Counted from the first letter of the stretch, positions 1-8,670 are shown. The stretch is 64,000 bases of DNA from Chryseobacterium arachidis (GCF_900129245.1 NZ_FQUT01000017.1:34852-98851), one strand, 5' to 3'. Notes: a model not told the origin generated them from the letters alone. Made by a program: numbers and translations.

Positions 1-1
1 G

Positions 2-382
2 AGAGAACGGATTGAAGATATTTCAACTTTAGCTGATTATTTTTTAGAAAAATACAAACAGAAATATCATAAACCTGATTTGGCTTTAAATGAGAATTTA
101 ATTTCTGAATTAATCCATTACTCCTGGCCTGGAAACATCCGTGAGCTCGACCATTGCATCGAACGAAGCGTAATTCTTTCCAATGAAAAAAATCTTAAAT
201 TGCTGATGCCCCAAGATGAAGAATCAGAAAATACAATTGTGAATCTGAACATCGAAGAAATGGAAGAAATCCTGATTAAAAAAGCATTGAAAAAGCATCG
301 GGGAAATATTTCTCTGGCGGCGGAAGATTTGGGATTGTCGAGAGCAGCGTTATACAGAAGAATGGAAAAATTTGAGCTTTAA
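2..382 (+). CDS. Sigma-54-dependent response regulator, C-terminal part (partial)
   Basis: The gene is cut by the left edge. The reading frame is open from base 2 and shows the end of an NtrC-type AAA+ domain: RERIEDIS..LADYFL, then WPGNIREL at about residues 42-49 of the visible part. A Fis-type helix-turn-helix closes the protein (GNISLAAEDLGLSRAALYRRMEKF). Such proteins activate sigma-54 promoters after phosphorylation of an N-terminal receiver, which lies outside the window. The histidine kinase at 556 follows on the same strand and is the natural partner. The TTG at 80 is not the true start, because the conserved domain continues upstream of it. Confidence 0.9.
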   Translation, partial: RERIEDISTLADYFLEKYKQKYHKPDLALNENLISELIHYSWPGNIRELDHCIERSVILSNEKNLKLLMPQDEESENTIVNLNIEEMEEILIKKALKKHRGNISLAAEDLGLSRAALYRRMEKFEL

Positions 383-555
383 TTTTAAAATATTTAGAAG
401 TTAAGTAAAATATTTCAACTTAAAATTCTTAATCAAATTGATTTATCAATTCTTAAATTTAGAATCAATGACTTCTTCATTTCTTAATGTTTAAATAAGA
501 ATAAACAAGCTTATTGAAATTAAGAACTTTAAGGAAAGTATATTTATAAAAAACT

Positions 556-1875
556 ATGAAAAAACAACAGTTTTTTTGGCTGATATTTATTCTGCTTTCG
601 ATTGTCAGCGGGATTTTTGCTTTTGATTTTTATTCTCAAAATAAATGGATCAATTGCGTTTTGTTTTCATTGGTCGGTTTGGTCTGCATTATTTTGGCGC
701 AGACCCCGGCTTTGTCTTACATCCAGAAAACAGAAAAACTGCTTTTGGCGATTCAGAAAAAGGATTTTTCATTGTTTCCAAAAACTGAGGAAAACGGTCT
801 GGTTGATAATGCTGTGAAATTGTATTATCAAAGTAAAGAAGAGCATCTTTCGTTATCATCTTACCAACTATTGTATGAGGAAATTTTGAATCAACTCGAA
901 ATAGGTTTGATGATTTTGTCAATGAAAAATGATGATTGGGAAGTTTTTTATGTGAATCCTATTTTTCTTGAAATTTTAGAAATCCCAAAGTATAATTCGT
1001 GGAATCTTTACGAAAATAAAGCGCCCGATTTCTACCAAATCATCAAACAAACGAATTACGAAAACTCTCAGGAATTTTTTGATATTTCGATTAATGAAAA
1101 TACAAAACAATCTTTTTCATTAAGGACGAAAAAAGTTCAGAATGTAAAAAACCGCTTTTGCATCATCAGTTTAGAATCGGTTCAGAAAATTATTGAACAA
1201 AAAGAAAAATTAGCCTGGAATAACCTAATGAAAGTAATTTCCCACGAACTTCTGAATACTTTAACGCCTGTTAACAGTCTGATTCAGAATCTTGAATACA
1301 TTGCCAATCAGGAAATTATCGAAAAGGAAGACCAGCAGGATATGAAGGAAAGTCTGATGATTATCAATTCAAAATCAAAACAATTACTGAATTTTGTGGA
1401 TGATTACCGACAGGTTGCCGAACTTCCGAAACCTGTTTTTAAAACAATTTCTATATCTAATATTGTAGAATCTTCACTCAATTTTCTTAAGCCTGAATTT
1501 GAAAAAAAACATATCACCATTATCAATTCATTGGAAAATCATCTGATTTCTGCTGATGAAAAGATGATTGAAAGATGTTTAATTAATCTTTATCTCAACG
1601 CTATTTACGCTGTTTCCGATAATGTTGAAAGAACAATTAAAACCGAAATCAAAACTCACAACAAACGTATCATTCTAAGCGTGGAAGATAATGGAACCGG
1701 AATCTCAAAGGAAATTCAGGATAAGATTTTCCTTCCGTTTTTCACGACAAGAAGCAATGGTTCCGGAATTGGTTTAACGCTCAGTAAAAGTATTATCGAA
1801 GCCCATAAAGGCTACTTGAATTATAAACCGTTGGAACAGGGAAGCCGGTTTGAGATTTGGTTTGTGGAATTATAA
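556..1875 (+). CDS. Sensor histidine kinase, two transmembrane segments
   Basis: A membrane histidine kinase of 439 residues. Two hydrophobic segments lie at about residues 7-23 and 32-48, with almost no periplasmic loop between them. A PAS-like region spans about 100-210. The HisKA box has its phospho-acceptor at H230 (ISHELLNTLTPV). The ATPase domain has an N box (LINLYLNAIYAV), G1 (VEDNGTGIS) and G2 (GSGIGLTLSKSI). The H box with a PAS in front is the NtrB/AtoS type that usually works with sigma-54 regulators, which fits the NtrC-family gene directly upstream. With so little exposed outside the membrane, it may sense a cytoplasmic or membrane signal. The substrate is unknown. Confidence 0.9.
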   Translation: MKKQQFFWLIFILLSIVSGIFAFDFYSQNKWINCVLFSLVGLVCIILAQTPALSYIQKTEKLLLAIQKKDFSLFPKTEENGLVDNAVKLYYQSKEEHLSLSSYQLLYEEILNQLEIGLMILSMKNDDWEVFYVNPIFLEILEIPKYNSWNLYENKAPDFYQIIKQTNYENSQEFFDISINENTKQSFSLRTKKVQNVKNRFCIISLESVQKIIEQKEKLAWNNLMKVISHELLNTLTPVNSLIQNLEYIANQEIIEKEDQQDMKESLMIINSKSKQLLNFVDDYRQVAELPKPVFKTISISNIVESSLNFLKPEFEKKHITIINSLENHLISADEKMIERCLINLYLNAIYAVSDNVERTIKTEIKTHNKRIILSVEDNGTGISKEIQDKIFLPFFTTRSNGSGIGLTLSKSIIEAHKGYLNYKPLEQGSRFEIWFVEL

Positions 1876-1992
1876 AACTCTTTAACCGAAAATTTTTTAA
1901 ACATTCAACTGTTTCTCGTCATAAAAGAAATCTGCAATATTCAATTAATTGACTGTTTCATTACTTGATTTTCTTCACTTCCGCCTATATGG

Positions 1993-2060
1993 AATGAAGC
2001 CCAATCCATAAAAACAAATCAGAATATCATCTGCCCCGTCGCCAGTAAAATCTCCGATAA
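1993..2060 (-). pseudogene. Remnant of an FG-GAP/VCBS repeat protein
   Basis: Read on the minus strand, this stretch encodes FIGDFTGDGADDILICFYG. That matches the FG-GAP signature (GDFNGDGxxDLL) of secreted beta-propeller proteins. A TAA stop lies directly upstream in the same frame and no long open frame continues, so it is a relic and not a working gene. The identification rests on a single motif. Confidence 0.45.
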
Positions 2061-2463
2061 ATTATCCTGACTATCAATATAAACGTTGTGGGTTTCTAAA
2101 ATTATGATAAATATTTCTCAAATTGCAATAACAGCCGCTATATATGCTTTTACATTAAATTTTTATTAAAATTCAATCATCTACAAGCAACAATATTCTA
2201 TTGATTTTCAGATAATTAAATACAACTAACATAATTAACAATATCTTATAAAGCCGTTAACAAACGTAGCAGCAATCATTTCCAGAAAAAGCTTTTTGGA
2301 AATTCTTCTTCTGTAATGCCTTGAAAATCTTTTTTAACCACAAAAAAAGATTATTGTTCAATACATATAATTCACCCAAAAGTGTATTGTAATAAGTTTA
2401 AAGTTTAGCAAAAGGCTTTATAAACAAGTGAAACATTAACAAATCCAAATTAATTTTTTTTGT

Positions 2464-2471
2464 TACATTTG
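2464..2471 (+). promoter_or_regulatory. Candidate Bacteroidota -7 element
   Basis: TACATTTG matches the TAnnTTTG -7 consensus, about 80 bases ahead of the secreted protein at 2552. No clear -33 TTG sits at the usual distance, so the call is tentative. Confidence 0.35.
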
Positions 2472-2551
2472 TTTAAATAATTTAATTTGTTTTGATAAGT
2501 TTTTATTTATTAATTTAGATAACCAAATTATAAAACATTAAAAATCACCTC

Positions 2552-3127
2552 ATGAGAAAAATAATTCTACTATTTACATGTTTGTTCGGTATTTCGGTTT
2601 TTGCACAGATTAAGGTGCTGAAAAACGAGACTTTAGTGGAAATTGGTAAAGATAATTCTGTAGGTTTATATAAAAAAGACGATAAGTTTACGATTAATTA
2701 TCAGGATCTGAATACGGCAAACCTTAATACGTTCAGGTCTTTTGCATTTCAGAACCTCAACAAGGACGTTTCAGGTCTTTATGAACTGATTACCAACGGA
2801 TTTATTGATGCTCCGGAAAGCAATATCGTGCTGGAACTTCCTAATGATATTATTGAGCTTCATTTTGAAAAAAACTTTGGGCAACCTACTGTACAGTTTA
2901 TTCAATACATCAACAAAAACAGAAAATATGTAGGAAAATCCCAGTTTCTTAATAAAAAACAGGTGGATAAAATATTCGGAAAATCAAACGGGAAAGCAGC
3001 TCTGTATGAAAAACCTGCTACGATGAACAATATTCACCCTTCTCCTCAATCCCAGAGCACCGCATCAACAGCGGCTCCGGCGGCTACAAACCATAACAAT
3101 AACAAGGATAAAAAACCTAAAAAATAA
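2552..3127 (+). CDS. Secreted protein of unknown function
   Basis: I do not recognise the family. The protein has 191 residues with a signal peptide (MRKIILLFTCLFGISVFAQ, cleavage near residue 19). A mixed alpha/beta core of about 140 residues follows. The C-terminal tail of about 35 residues is low complexity, rich in Ser/Ala/Pro, and ends in Asn and Lys (NHNNNKDKKPKK). It is probably exported to the periplasm or outer membrane. A terminator hairpin follows at once, so it is likely a single-gene unit. Confidence 0.75.
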   Translation: MRKIILLFTCLFGISVFAQIKVLKNETLVEIGKDNSVGLYKKDDKFTINYQDLNTANLNTFRSFAFQNLNKDVSGLYELITNGFIDAPESNIVLELPNDIIELHFEKNFGQPTVQFIQYINKNRKYVGKSQFLNKKQVDKIFGKSNGKAALYEKPATMNNIHPSPQSQSTASTAAPAATNHNNNKDKKPKK

Positions 3128-3146
3128 TTTATTTACAATATAAACT

Positions 3147-3180
3147 GAACTCATTCATCCGGATGAGTTTTTTTATTTTA
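3147..3180 (+). terminator. Rho-independent terminator
   Basis: The arms AACTCAT and ATGAGTT flank a short inner pairing (TCCGGA) and are followed by a T run. It ends the secreted-protein gene at 2552. Confidence 0.7.
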
Positions 3181-3186
3181 TTTTTG
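3179..3186 (+). promoter_or_regulatory. Candidate -7 element of gldA
   Basis: TATTTTTG fits TAnnTTTG and ends 18 bases before the chosen ATG at 3205. It overlaps the T run of the preceding terminator. This position also argues against the in-frame start at 3163, which would lie upstream of the promoter. Confidence 0.5.
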
Positions 3187-3204
3187 CAAAAAGATCATTC
3201 AATC

Positions 3205-3930
3205 ATGTCTCTTCAAATAAATAACCTAACCAAGAAATTTGGTGAACAAACGGCGCTGAACAACATTACTATTTCTATCGAAAAAAATGAAATTATCGGG
3301 CTTTTAGGACCCAACGGAGCGGGGAAATCTACTCTCATGAAATCCATTGTCGGAACCTTAAAAATTGATGAAGGAGAAATTATTTTTAACGGCAAAAATA
3401 TTATTGATCACGAAATCGAAAGCAAAAAGAAAATAGGTTTTCTTCCTGAAAACAATCCGCTTTATCTGGAGATGTTTGTAAAAGAATATCTGCAGTTTGT
3501 CGCCAACATCCACAAAATCTCCGACTCAAGAGTGGATGAAGTGATCGAATTGGTGGGGATTACTCCTGAAAAATCTAAGAAAATCGGACAACTTTCCAAA
3601 GGATATAAGCAAAGAATTGGTCTCGCGCAGGCGATTATTCATCAGCCGGATTTATTGATTTTAGATGAACCAACAAACGGTCTAGATCCAAACCAGATTC
3701 TTGAAATCAGAAATGTGGTGAAAGAGATTGGCAAAGAAAAAACAGTTTTACTTTCCACACACATTATGCAGGAAGTGGAAGCACTTTGTACAAGAGTAAT
3801 TCTTATCCATAAAGGAAATATTCTTCAGGATTGTAATATTGAGGAATTTAAAGGGAAATTTGACAGTCTGGAAGAGGCTTTTGCACATTATACACAGAAT
3901 ATTGAGGTTAAGATTAAGGCTGAGAATTAA
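3205..3930 (+). CDS. gldA: GldA-type ABC transporter ATP-binding protein
   Basis: An ABC ATPase of 241 residues. It has Walker A GPNGAGKST (residues 35-43), the signature LSKGYKQR, Walker B LLILDEPTNGLD and a switch His (LSTH). FLPENNPLYLEMFVKEYL is characteristic of the GldA family, which with GldF and GldG forms an ABC exporter needed for gliding or type IX-linked functions in many Flavobacteriia. gldF and gldG are not adjacent here, as is often the case outside Flavobacterium. The ATG at 3205 is preferred over 3163 because the family begins at MSLQINNLTKKFG and a promoter box and terminator lie in between. A related ABC-2 ATPase cannot be excluded. Confidence 0.85.
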   Translation: MSLQINNLTKKFGEQTALNNITISIEKNEIIGLLGPNGAGKSTLMKSIVGTLKIDEGEIIFNGKNIIDHEIESKKKIGFLPENNPLYLEMFVKEYLQFVANIHKISDSRVDEVIELVGITPEKSKKIGQLSKGYKQRIGLAQAIIHQPDLLILDEPTNGLDPNQILEIRNVVKEIGKEKTVLLSTHIMQEVEALCTRVILIHKGNILQDCNIEEFKGKFDSLEEAFAHYTQNIEVKIKAEN

Positions 3931-3950
3931 TTTTTTAAAATCATTATAAT

Positions 3951-4457
3951 ATGAATTTAAAATCATATTCTTTAATTTTATTATTGTACTTCTTTTCTTC
4001 AACAAATATTTTTAGAGCCCAAATAAGTAAACAAGAAATTATTCAGGCAGCAAATTCTATTGATAGCAAGAGGCATCACGAATCGGAGCTCTTTCAATTA
4101 GGACATTCAACCATTGAGCGTGAATATTTGGCAACTGATATTGCAGAAAATAACAATAAAAGAACTGAAACAGTAGCTCTAACCTACCATTGGCGTTTTT
4201 ATCCTGATAATTACGTAAAAATAATTGTTTATTTCAAGAACGGTATTCCTATTCAGGTTTTAAAAGAGAAAAATGCTACATTAACATCTGAGTATGAAGA
4301 TCATAAAAAGAAAATAATCAACTCATTGACTAAACTTTATATTTTTGATTGGAAAAATTGGAAAGTTGAAAAAGAAGTAATAAACAACGGTGGTCTATTA
4401 TTAGAAAATAATATCAGTAAAGAAGAAATTGAAAGCATTATTAGTGGAGCTAAATAG
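3951..4457 (+). CDS. Secreted protein of unknown function
   Basis: Family not recognised. The protein has 168 residues with a signal-peptide-like N-terminus (SYSLILLLYFFSSTNIFRAQ). The rest is soluble and mixed alpha/beta. The gene starts 20 bases after gldA and may be read through from it. No enzyme motif is visible. Confidence 0.65.
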   Translation: MNLKSYSLILLLYFFSSTNIFRAQISKQEIIQAANSIDSKRHHESELFQLGHSTIEREYLATDIAENNNKRTETVALTYHWRFYPDNYVKIIVYFKNGIPIQVLKEKNATLTSEYEDHKKKIINSLTKLYIFDWKNWKVEKEVINNGGLLLENNISKEEIESIISGAK

Positions 4458-4536
4458 AAATTATAATCAAACTCCATTTTTGCTCATTAATTGGCTTTAA
4501 ATTTGATAAAAATAAAACATCACAAATAATAAAAAT

Positions 4537-4971
4537 ATGATTAAAAGACTATTATTCGGAATCTTTTGTTTAGCACAATTTTCCTTACAGGCAGCTAATT
4601 CTAAAAGTCCTAATTTAAGATCCGGCGATAAAACAGAATTTGTCCAGCAGGTACCTAAAACGGTTATTATTAAAACAAAAAAATTCAAAGTAAGAATAGA
4701 TAAACAGCCTAATGGAAATTATCTGTATCAATCTTGGGGAGCCAATACAAAGATTACAGCAAAACCAGCGATGATTATCAGTAATGGAGAATTGGTACCG
4801 GACGGAACAGGAGGAAATTATTATTTCGAATTCAATAATAATGGGACTCTTTATCAGGTTTGGAGAAACTATCTCACCGATTCTGCGAAAAAAGCACCTT
4901 ACACTTTAGTTGTCATCAATAATCAGGGGGATACCATCGTGAGACAAGATGCCTACGTTGTAAAAAATTAA
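4537..4971 (+). CDS. Secreted beta-rich protein of unknown function
   Basis: 144 residues with a signal peptide (IKRLLFGIFCLAQFSLQA). The mature part is beta-strand-rich, with repeated aromatic positions (YLYQSWG, YYFEFNN, LYQVWRNYL). It looks like a small beta-sandwich or barrel exported to the periplasm or surface. I do not recognise a family. A strong terminator follows. Confidence 0.7.
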   Translation: MIKRLLFGIFCLAQFSLQAANSKSPNLRSGDKTEFVQQVPKTVIIKTKKFKVRIDKQPNGNYLYQSWGANTKITAKPAMIISNGELVPDGTGGNYYFEFNNNGTLYQVWRNYLTDSAKKAPYTLVVINNQGDTIVRQDAYVVKN

Positions 4972-4993
4972 TTTTAAACAAAAATCAAATAAT

Positions 4994-5023
4994 AATTCCT
5001 AATTTCACGATTAGGAATTTTTT
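4994..5023 (+). terminator. Rho-independent terminator
   Basis: A perfect 10-bp stem AATTCCTAAT/ATTAGGAATT with a 6-base loop and a following T run closes the gene ending at 4971. It lies only 18 bases before the ade start. Confidence 0.85.
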
Positions 5024-5040
5024 ATTTACCGCAAAACATC

Positions 5041-6669
5041 ATGGAATTTACACTTAAAGCAAATTTAATCGATATTATTTCAAGAGAAACTTTTCCGGCC
5101 GAAATTAGAGTTTCAGACAAAAAAATTGCTTCCATAACAAGAATCGAAGAAACTTTGGATACTTACATTCTACCCGGTTTTATCGATGCTCATGTACATA
5201 TTGAAAGCAGTATGTTGGTTCCTTCAGAATTTGCCAAAATTGCAGTAAAACACGGTACAGTCGGAACCATTTCAGATCCTCATGAGATCGCCAATGTTTT
5301 GGGAATTTCCGGTGTAGAATATATGATTAATAACGCAAAAGAAGTTCCTTTTCATTTTTATTTCGGGGCTCCGTCTTGTGTTCCTGCAACACAATTTGAA
5401 ACGGCAGGAGCCGTAATTGATGCAGACGATATTGATCAGCTTTTAAGCAGAAAGGAAATCGTTTATCTGGCTGAAATGATGAATTTTCCGGGTGTGATTT
5501 ACAAGGATGAGGAAGTTTTAAAGAAGCTTCATTATGCCAAAAAGCACGGAAAACCAATCGACGGTCACGCTCCTGGATTAAAGGGTGAAGAAATGAAAAT
5601 GTATTTTGATGCCGGAATCTCTACTGATCATGAATGTTTCGCTTATACAGAAGCCCTTGAAAAGCTAAAACATGGTGTAAAAATCATGATCAGAGAAGGA
5701 AGTGCTGCCAAAAATTTTGATACTTTAATTCCATTATTGAAAGATTATCCGGAACAAATTATGTTTTGTTGTGATGACAAACATCCTGATAACCTCATTG
5801 AATCTCACATCAACGATCATGTAAAACGTGCTCTGAAAGCCGGTCATAATTTATATGATGTTTTACGGGCGGCTTCTCACAATGTCATAAAACATTACAA
5901 TTTACCGATTGGTTTATTACAGGCTGGCGATCATGCAGATTTTATTGAAATTAATAATGTTGAAGATTTTACTATTTTAAAAACTTACATTCAGGGAGAA
6001 TTGGTTGCAGAAAATGGTCAATCTTTCATTCCATCAGCTGAATCCCCAATTGTTAATAATTTCAACTGTAATTTAAAGCAACCATCTGATTTTAAAATCA
6101 AAAATGAAGGTGATACAATTCGTGTCATAGAAACTTTAGATGGTCAGTTAATCACAAAAGAAATACATGCAGAATCTCTAATTATAAACGGTTTTGCTGA
6201 ATCAAATCCTGAAAAAGACATTCTGAAAATAGCAGTTGCCAATCGTTATCACGATGCACCTGTTGTTACCGCTTTTATTAAAAATATCGGTTTGAAAACA
6301 GGAGCTATTGCTTCATGTGTCGCTCATGATTGCCATAATATTGTCGTAGTCGGAACGAATGATGAAGATATGTGTAAAGCTGTCAATGCTATTATTAAAA
6401 CTAAAGGAGGAATTTCTCTGGCAACCGAAACCGAAGAAATGATTTTAGAATTGCCCATTGCAGGAATTATGACCAATCTTCCGGCGGAAGAAGTAGCTGA
6501 AGCTTATATAAAATTAGACAGACGTGCAAAAGAATTGGGGAGTAAATTAAGAGCGCCTTATATGAGTTTATCTTTCATGGCTCTTTTGGTCATTCCTGAA
6601 TTAAAACTGAGTGATAAAGGTCTGTTTAATGGGAAGAGTTTTGAGTTTACAGAGGTTTTTATTAAATAA
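5041..6669 (+). CDS. ade: Adenine deaminase
   Basis: Adenine deaminase converts adenine to hypoxanthine and ammonia for purine salvage, in the cytoplasm. The 542 residues equal the usual family length. The amidohydrolase metal motif is PGFIDAHVHIESSM (about residues 46-59). More metal ligands appear as DGHAPGLKG, TDHECF and CCDDKHPD. The C-terminal adenine-deaminase domain is intact (TGAIASCVAHDCHNIVVVG, EMILELPIAGIMT). The gene stands alone. A terminator lies directly upstream and a block of tandem repeats downstream. Confidence 0.95.
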   Translation: MEFTLKANLIDIISRETFPAEIRVSDKKIASITRIEETLDTYILPGFIDAHVHIESSMLVPSEFAKIAVKHGTVGTISDPHEIANVLGISGVEYMINNAKEVPFHFYFGAPSCVPATQFETAGAVIDADDIDQLLSRKEIVYLAEMMNFPGVIYKDEEVLKKLHYAKKHGKPIDGHAPGLKGEEMKMYFDAGISTDHECFAYTEALEKLKHGVKIMIREGSAAKNFDTLIPLLKDYPEQIMFCCDDKHPDNLIESHINDHVKRALKAGHNLYDVLRAASHNVIKHYNLPIGLLQAGDHADFIEINNVEDFTILKTYIQGELVAENGQSFIPSAESPIVNNFNCNLKQPSDFKIKNEGDTIRVIETLDGQLITKEIHAESLIINGFAESNPEKDILKIAVANRYHDAPVVTAFIKNIGLKTGAIASCVAHDCHNIVVVGTNDEDMCKAVNAIIKTKGGISLATETEEMILELPIAGIMTNLPAEEVAEAYIKLDRRAKELGSKLRAPYMSLSFMALLVIPELKLSDKGLFNGKSFEFTEVFIK

Positions 6670-6688
6670 ATGATGCCTTACATCTCTC

Positions 6689-7200
6689 GTCAGTTCGAGT
6701 ATTTTTTCGTAACAAAGTGAAGAAAAATGTATCAAGAACTAGTGAATGATAAAAAAATAAGTCCTAAATTCAATAACTTCTCGATACGATTTTTTTCAAA
6801 AATCTACTCGAAGTGACGACCAACATATCTTAATCTTAAATTAAAGATTGATGCTTTAAACCCTCCGTCAGTTCGAGTATTTTTCCGTAACAAAGTGAAG
6901 AAAAAATGTATCGAGAACTAGTGAATGATAAAAAAATAAGTCCTAAATTCAATAACTTCTCGATACGATTTTTTTCAAAAATCTACTCGAAGTGACGACC
7001 AACATATCTTAATCTTAAATTAAAGATTGATGCTTTAAACCCTCCGTCAGTTCGAGTATTTTTTCGTAACAAAATGAAGAAAATGTAGGGAGAACTTTTA
7101 ATTAAATTGAACTTCTCGATATGATTTTCTTTCAAAAATCTAATCGAAGTAGCAGCCCAACGTCTATCGAAAACTTAGTCTTAACTTAAAGATTGAGGCC
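6689..7200. repeat. Three tandem copies of a ~178-bp hairpin-forming repeat
   Basis: Copies start at about 6689, 6867 and 7046, each at the sequence GTCAGTTCGAGT, so the period is 178-179 bases. Copies 1 and 2 are nearly identical over the whole unit; copy 3 is diverged and shorter. Within each copy the 5' part (GTCAGTTCGAGT) pairs with the 3' part (ACTCGAAGTGAC), and inner parts also pair (CGATACGA around runs of T and A). Each unit could therefore fold into one long imperfect hairpin. This is the general form of non-autonomous palindromic elements common in Flavobacteriia. No coding frame is supported. The block fills the interval between ade and the patatin gene. Confidence 0.85.
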
Positions 7201-7206
7201 AAGTTT

Positions 7207-8013
7207 TTAAACAATCCGTTTTTCATTATTCAATTCTGCGTAAAATTGGCTTTCATTAAAACTATCTTTTGCTGCATGATAACCGATATTGAAAATTTGT
7301 TCCAAACGGTCTTTTCTTCTTTCAAAAGTTCCGTAAGTAGACAATTCCTGTGAAGAGATAAACCAGTCACAATATTCAAACTTTACCTTTTCAACTCTGT
7401 AAGAAAGTAAATCGTAAGAACGCGAAACAATCGCTTTAATGGATTTTAAATCATTAATTTGAATATCATGAGGCGGAGAAACAAAAACGCCAATTAGTTT
7501 ATCGCAATCGTCCCTAATAATGTCTGCAGGGAAATTGTTCAGTACTCCCCCATCACAATACATTTCATCATCAATAATGTAAGGTGTTGTGATTCCCGGA
7601 ATAGAACATGAAGCGATAATAGCATCCACAACTTTAAAATTATTATCAAAAATCTTTTCTGTTCCGTTGACTAATTCCGTCGCTACAATCTTTACCTCTT
7701 TATCCAGATCTCCCAGTTTCATGTCTCCAAAAATAGGATTTAAGTAATTTCTAAAAATTACTGATGAAACCAAACCCGGCTGATTAAAAGCAAAATGTTT
7801 CCAGTTGAAAAAATAAACCGAATTAAAGAACTCTAAAATTTCTTCAGGCTTTTTCCCGACCGCATGCAGACAGCCCACAATAGAACCGGCGCTGCAACAT
7901 GACAGAACATCTACTGTAATCCCTTTTTCATGCAGGAATTTCAATACCCCCGCATGAGCGATCCCTTTCGTTCCGCCACCAGATAAAACAAGTCCTATTT
8001 TTTCAAAGTTCAT
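7207..8013 (-). CDS. Patatin-like phospholipase family protein
   Basis: A patatin-type acyl hydrolase of 268 residues. The oxyanion loop is GGGTKGIAHAG (residues 12-22). The nucleophile elbow reads CCSAG with Ser at residue 41, where most patatins have GxSxG. The catalytic Asp motif is present as CDGGVLNNFP. The family cleaves acyl chains of phospholipids; here it would be a cytoplasmic or peripheral enzyme, since no signal peptide is seen. I chose the ATG at 8013 (MNFEKIGLVLSGGG) because the extra seven residues from the start at 8034 are not conserved in style. It is a single gene flanked by repeats. Confidence 0.85.
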   Translation of the reverse strand: MNFEKIGLVLSGGGTKGIAHAGVLKFLHEKGITVDVLSCCSAGSIVGCLHAVGKKPEEILEFFNSVYFFNWKHFAFNQPGLVSSVIFRNYLNPIFGDMKLGDLDKEVKIVATELVNGTEKIFDNNFKVVDAIIASCSIPGITTPYIIDDEMYCDGGVLNNFPADIIRDDCDKLIGVFVSPPHDIQINDLKSIKAIVSRSYDLLSYRVEKVKFEYCDWFISSQELSTYGTFERRKDRLEQIFNIGYHAAKDSFNESQFYAELNNEKRIV

Positions 8014-8129
8014 TGAATAAATGTAAGAAAACAAGCCGAAAAAATCTGATTAAATTTTGGAAATTCTGTGATTTTAGAAATATTTTAACACAAATAAATT
8101 TATTATTAAACCTGAGCTCAGGATAAAGC

Positions 8130-8309
8130 CTAATACAAAATCATACTGGATTCCTTGTAAGCATATTTTTGAAAAACATCGTATTGAGAAGTGATTAAAA
8201 TTTCCTGTACATTGAGATGATTGACCCAATTCTTGACATTGATAAGGGCAACGATTCCTTTTAAAACCTTACGGGAGGGATATTTTACTGCTCCCGTCGG
8301 GTCTTTTAG
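8130..8309 (-). pseudogene. C-terminal remnant of an unknown protein
   Basis: The minus strand is open for 59 codons and ends with TAG at 8130-8132. It reads as plausible protein (for example VLKGIVALINVKNWVNHL, then EILITSQYDVFQKYAY). There is no usable start codon near its beginning, and an in-frame TGA sits at 8310-8312. It looks like the 3' end of a gene whose upstream part has been broken, possibly by the repeat tract next to it. I do not recognise the family. Confidence 0.45.
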
Positions 8310-8334
8310 TCATACATATGTATTGTTTACAAGT

Positions 8335-8640
8335 TCCGATACGTTCTGCAAAGGTTCGGAGATGTTCATCCATCATCCGGACAGGTATTTTATACATCCG
8401 GAGGTATCAGTAACCCTTCGAAACAGGTCGTATAACCTATATAGATGATTAAATAACCTCATCGGCAGGGTAAACAACCCCGATGGACACCCAAATAACC
8501 TGTCACGAAGGGTTGTACAACCTATCGGAAGCGGTTAACAACCTCTCCGGAGCATTCCGGGACGTATCCGGATACCTAAAGAACCTATCCGATGGGGTTC
8601 GGAACCTCAAATTCGGGGTTCGGAACCCCTCAGTCCGTCC
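8335..8640. repeat. Degenerate 21-bp (7-codon) tandem repeat
   Basis: The string AACC recurs at 8412, 8435, 8455, 8477, 8497, 8519, 8540, 8582, 8602 and 8622. Spacings are 20-23 bases, with one double step of 42. Aligned units resemble AACAACCTATCGGAAGCGGTT. On the plus strand one unit reads NNLSEAV, and neighbouring units read as related heptapeptides (NNLSGAF, KNLSDGV). Spacings of 20, 22 and 23 break the frame, so it is a decayed heptapeptide-repeat gene or a non-coding tract. More diverged units may extend left to about 8335. Confidence 0.6.
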
Positions 8641-8670
8641 TCTCTATATCTCTGTTTAGAAAGATACCAA

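Larger units (their letters stand above)
1876..2551. other. Intergenic stretch with a decayed FG-GAP remnant
   Basis: 676 bases without an intact gene. The minus strand at about 1993-2060 still reads as an FG-GAP/VCBS calcium-binding motif (see the pseudogene entry). The rest is AT-rich and shows no convincing gene. A promoter-like box lies near 2464. Confidence 0.6.

Noticed and set aside
3163..3204. N-terminal extension of the GldA-type protein
   Set aside because: It overlaps the promoter box and terminator T run; the family starts at the ATG at 3205.
6689..7200. Insertion sequence after ade
   Set aside because: No transposase frame or terminal inverted repeats with target duplication; the block is made of tandem hairpin units.
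8221..8448. 75-codon plus-strand gene
   Set aside because: It begins at TTG, crosses the repeat tract and lies opposite the better minus-strand remnant; no family look.
8335..8640. CRISPR array
   Set aside because: The repeat unit is 21 bases without separate spacers, units are degenerate and adjoin each other, and no cas genes are present.
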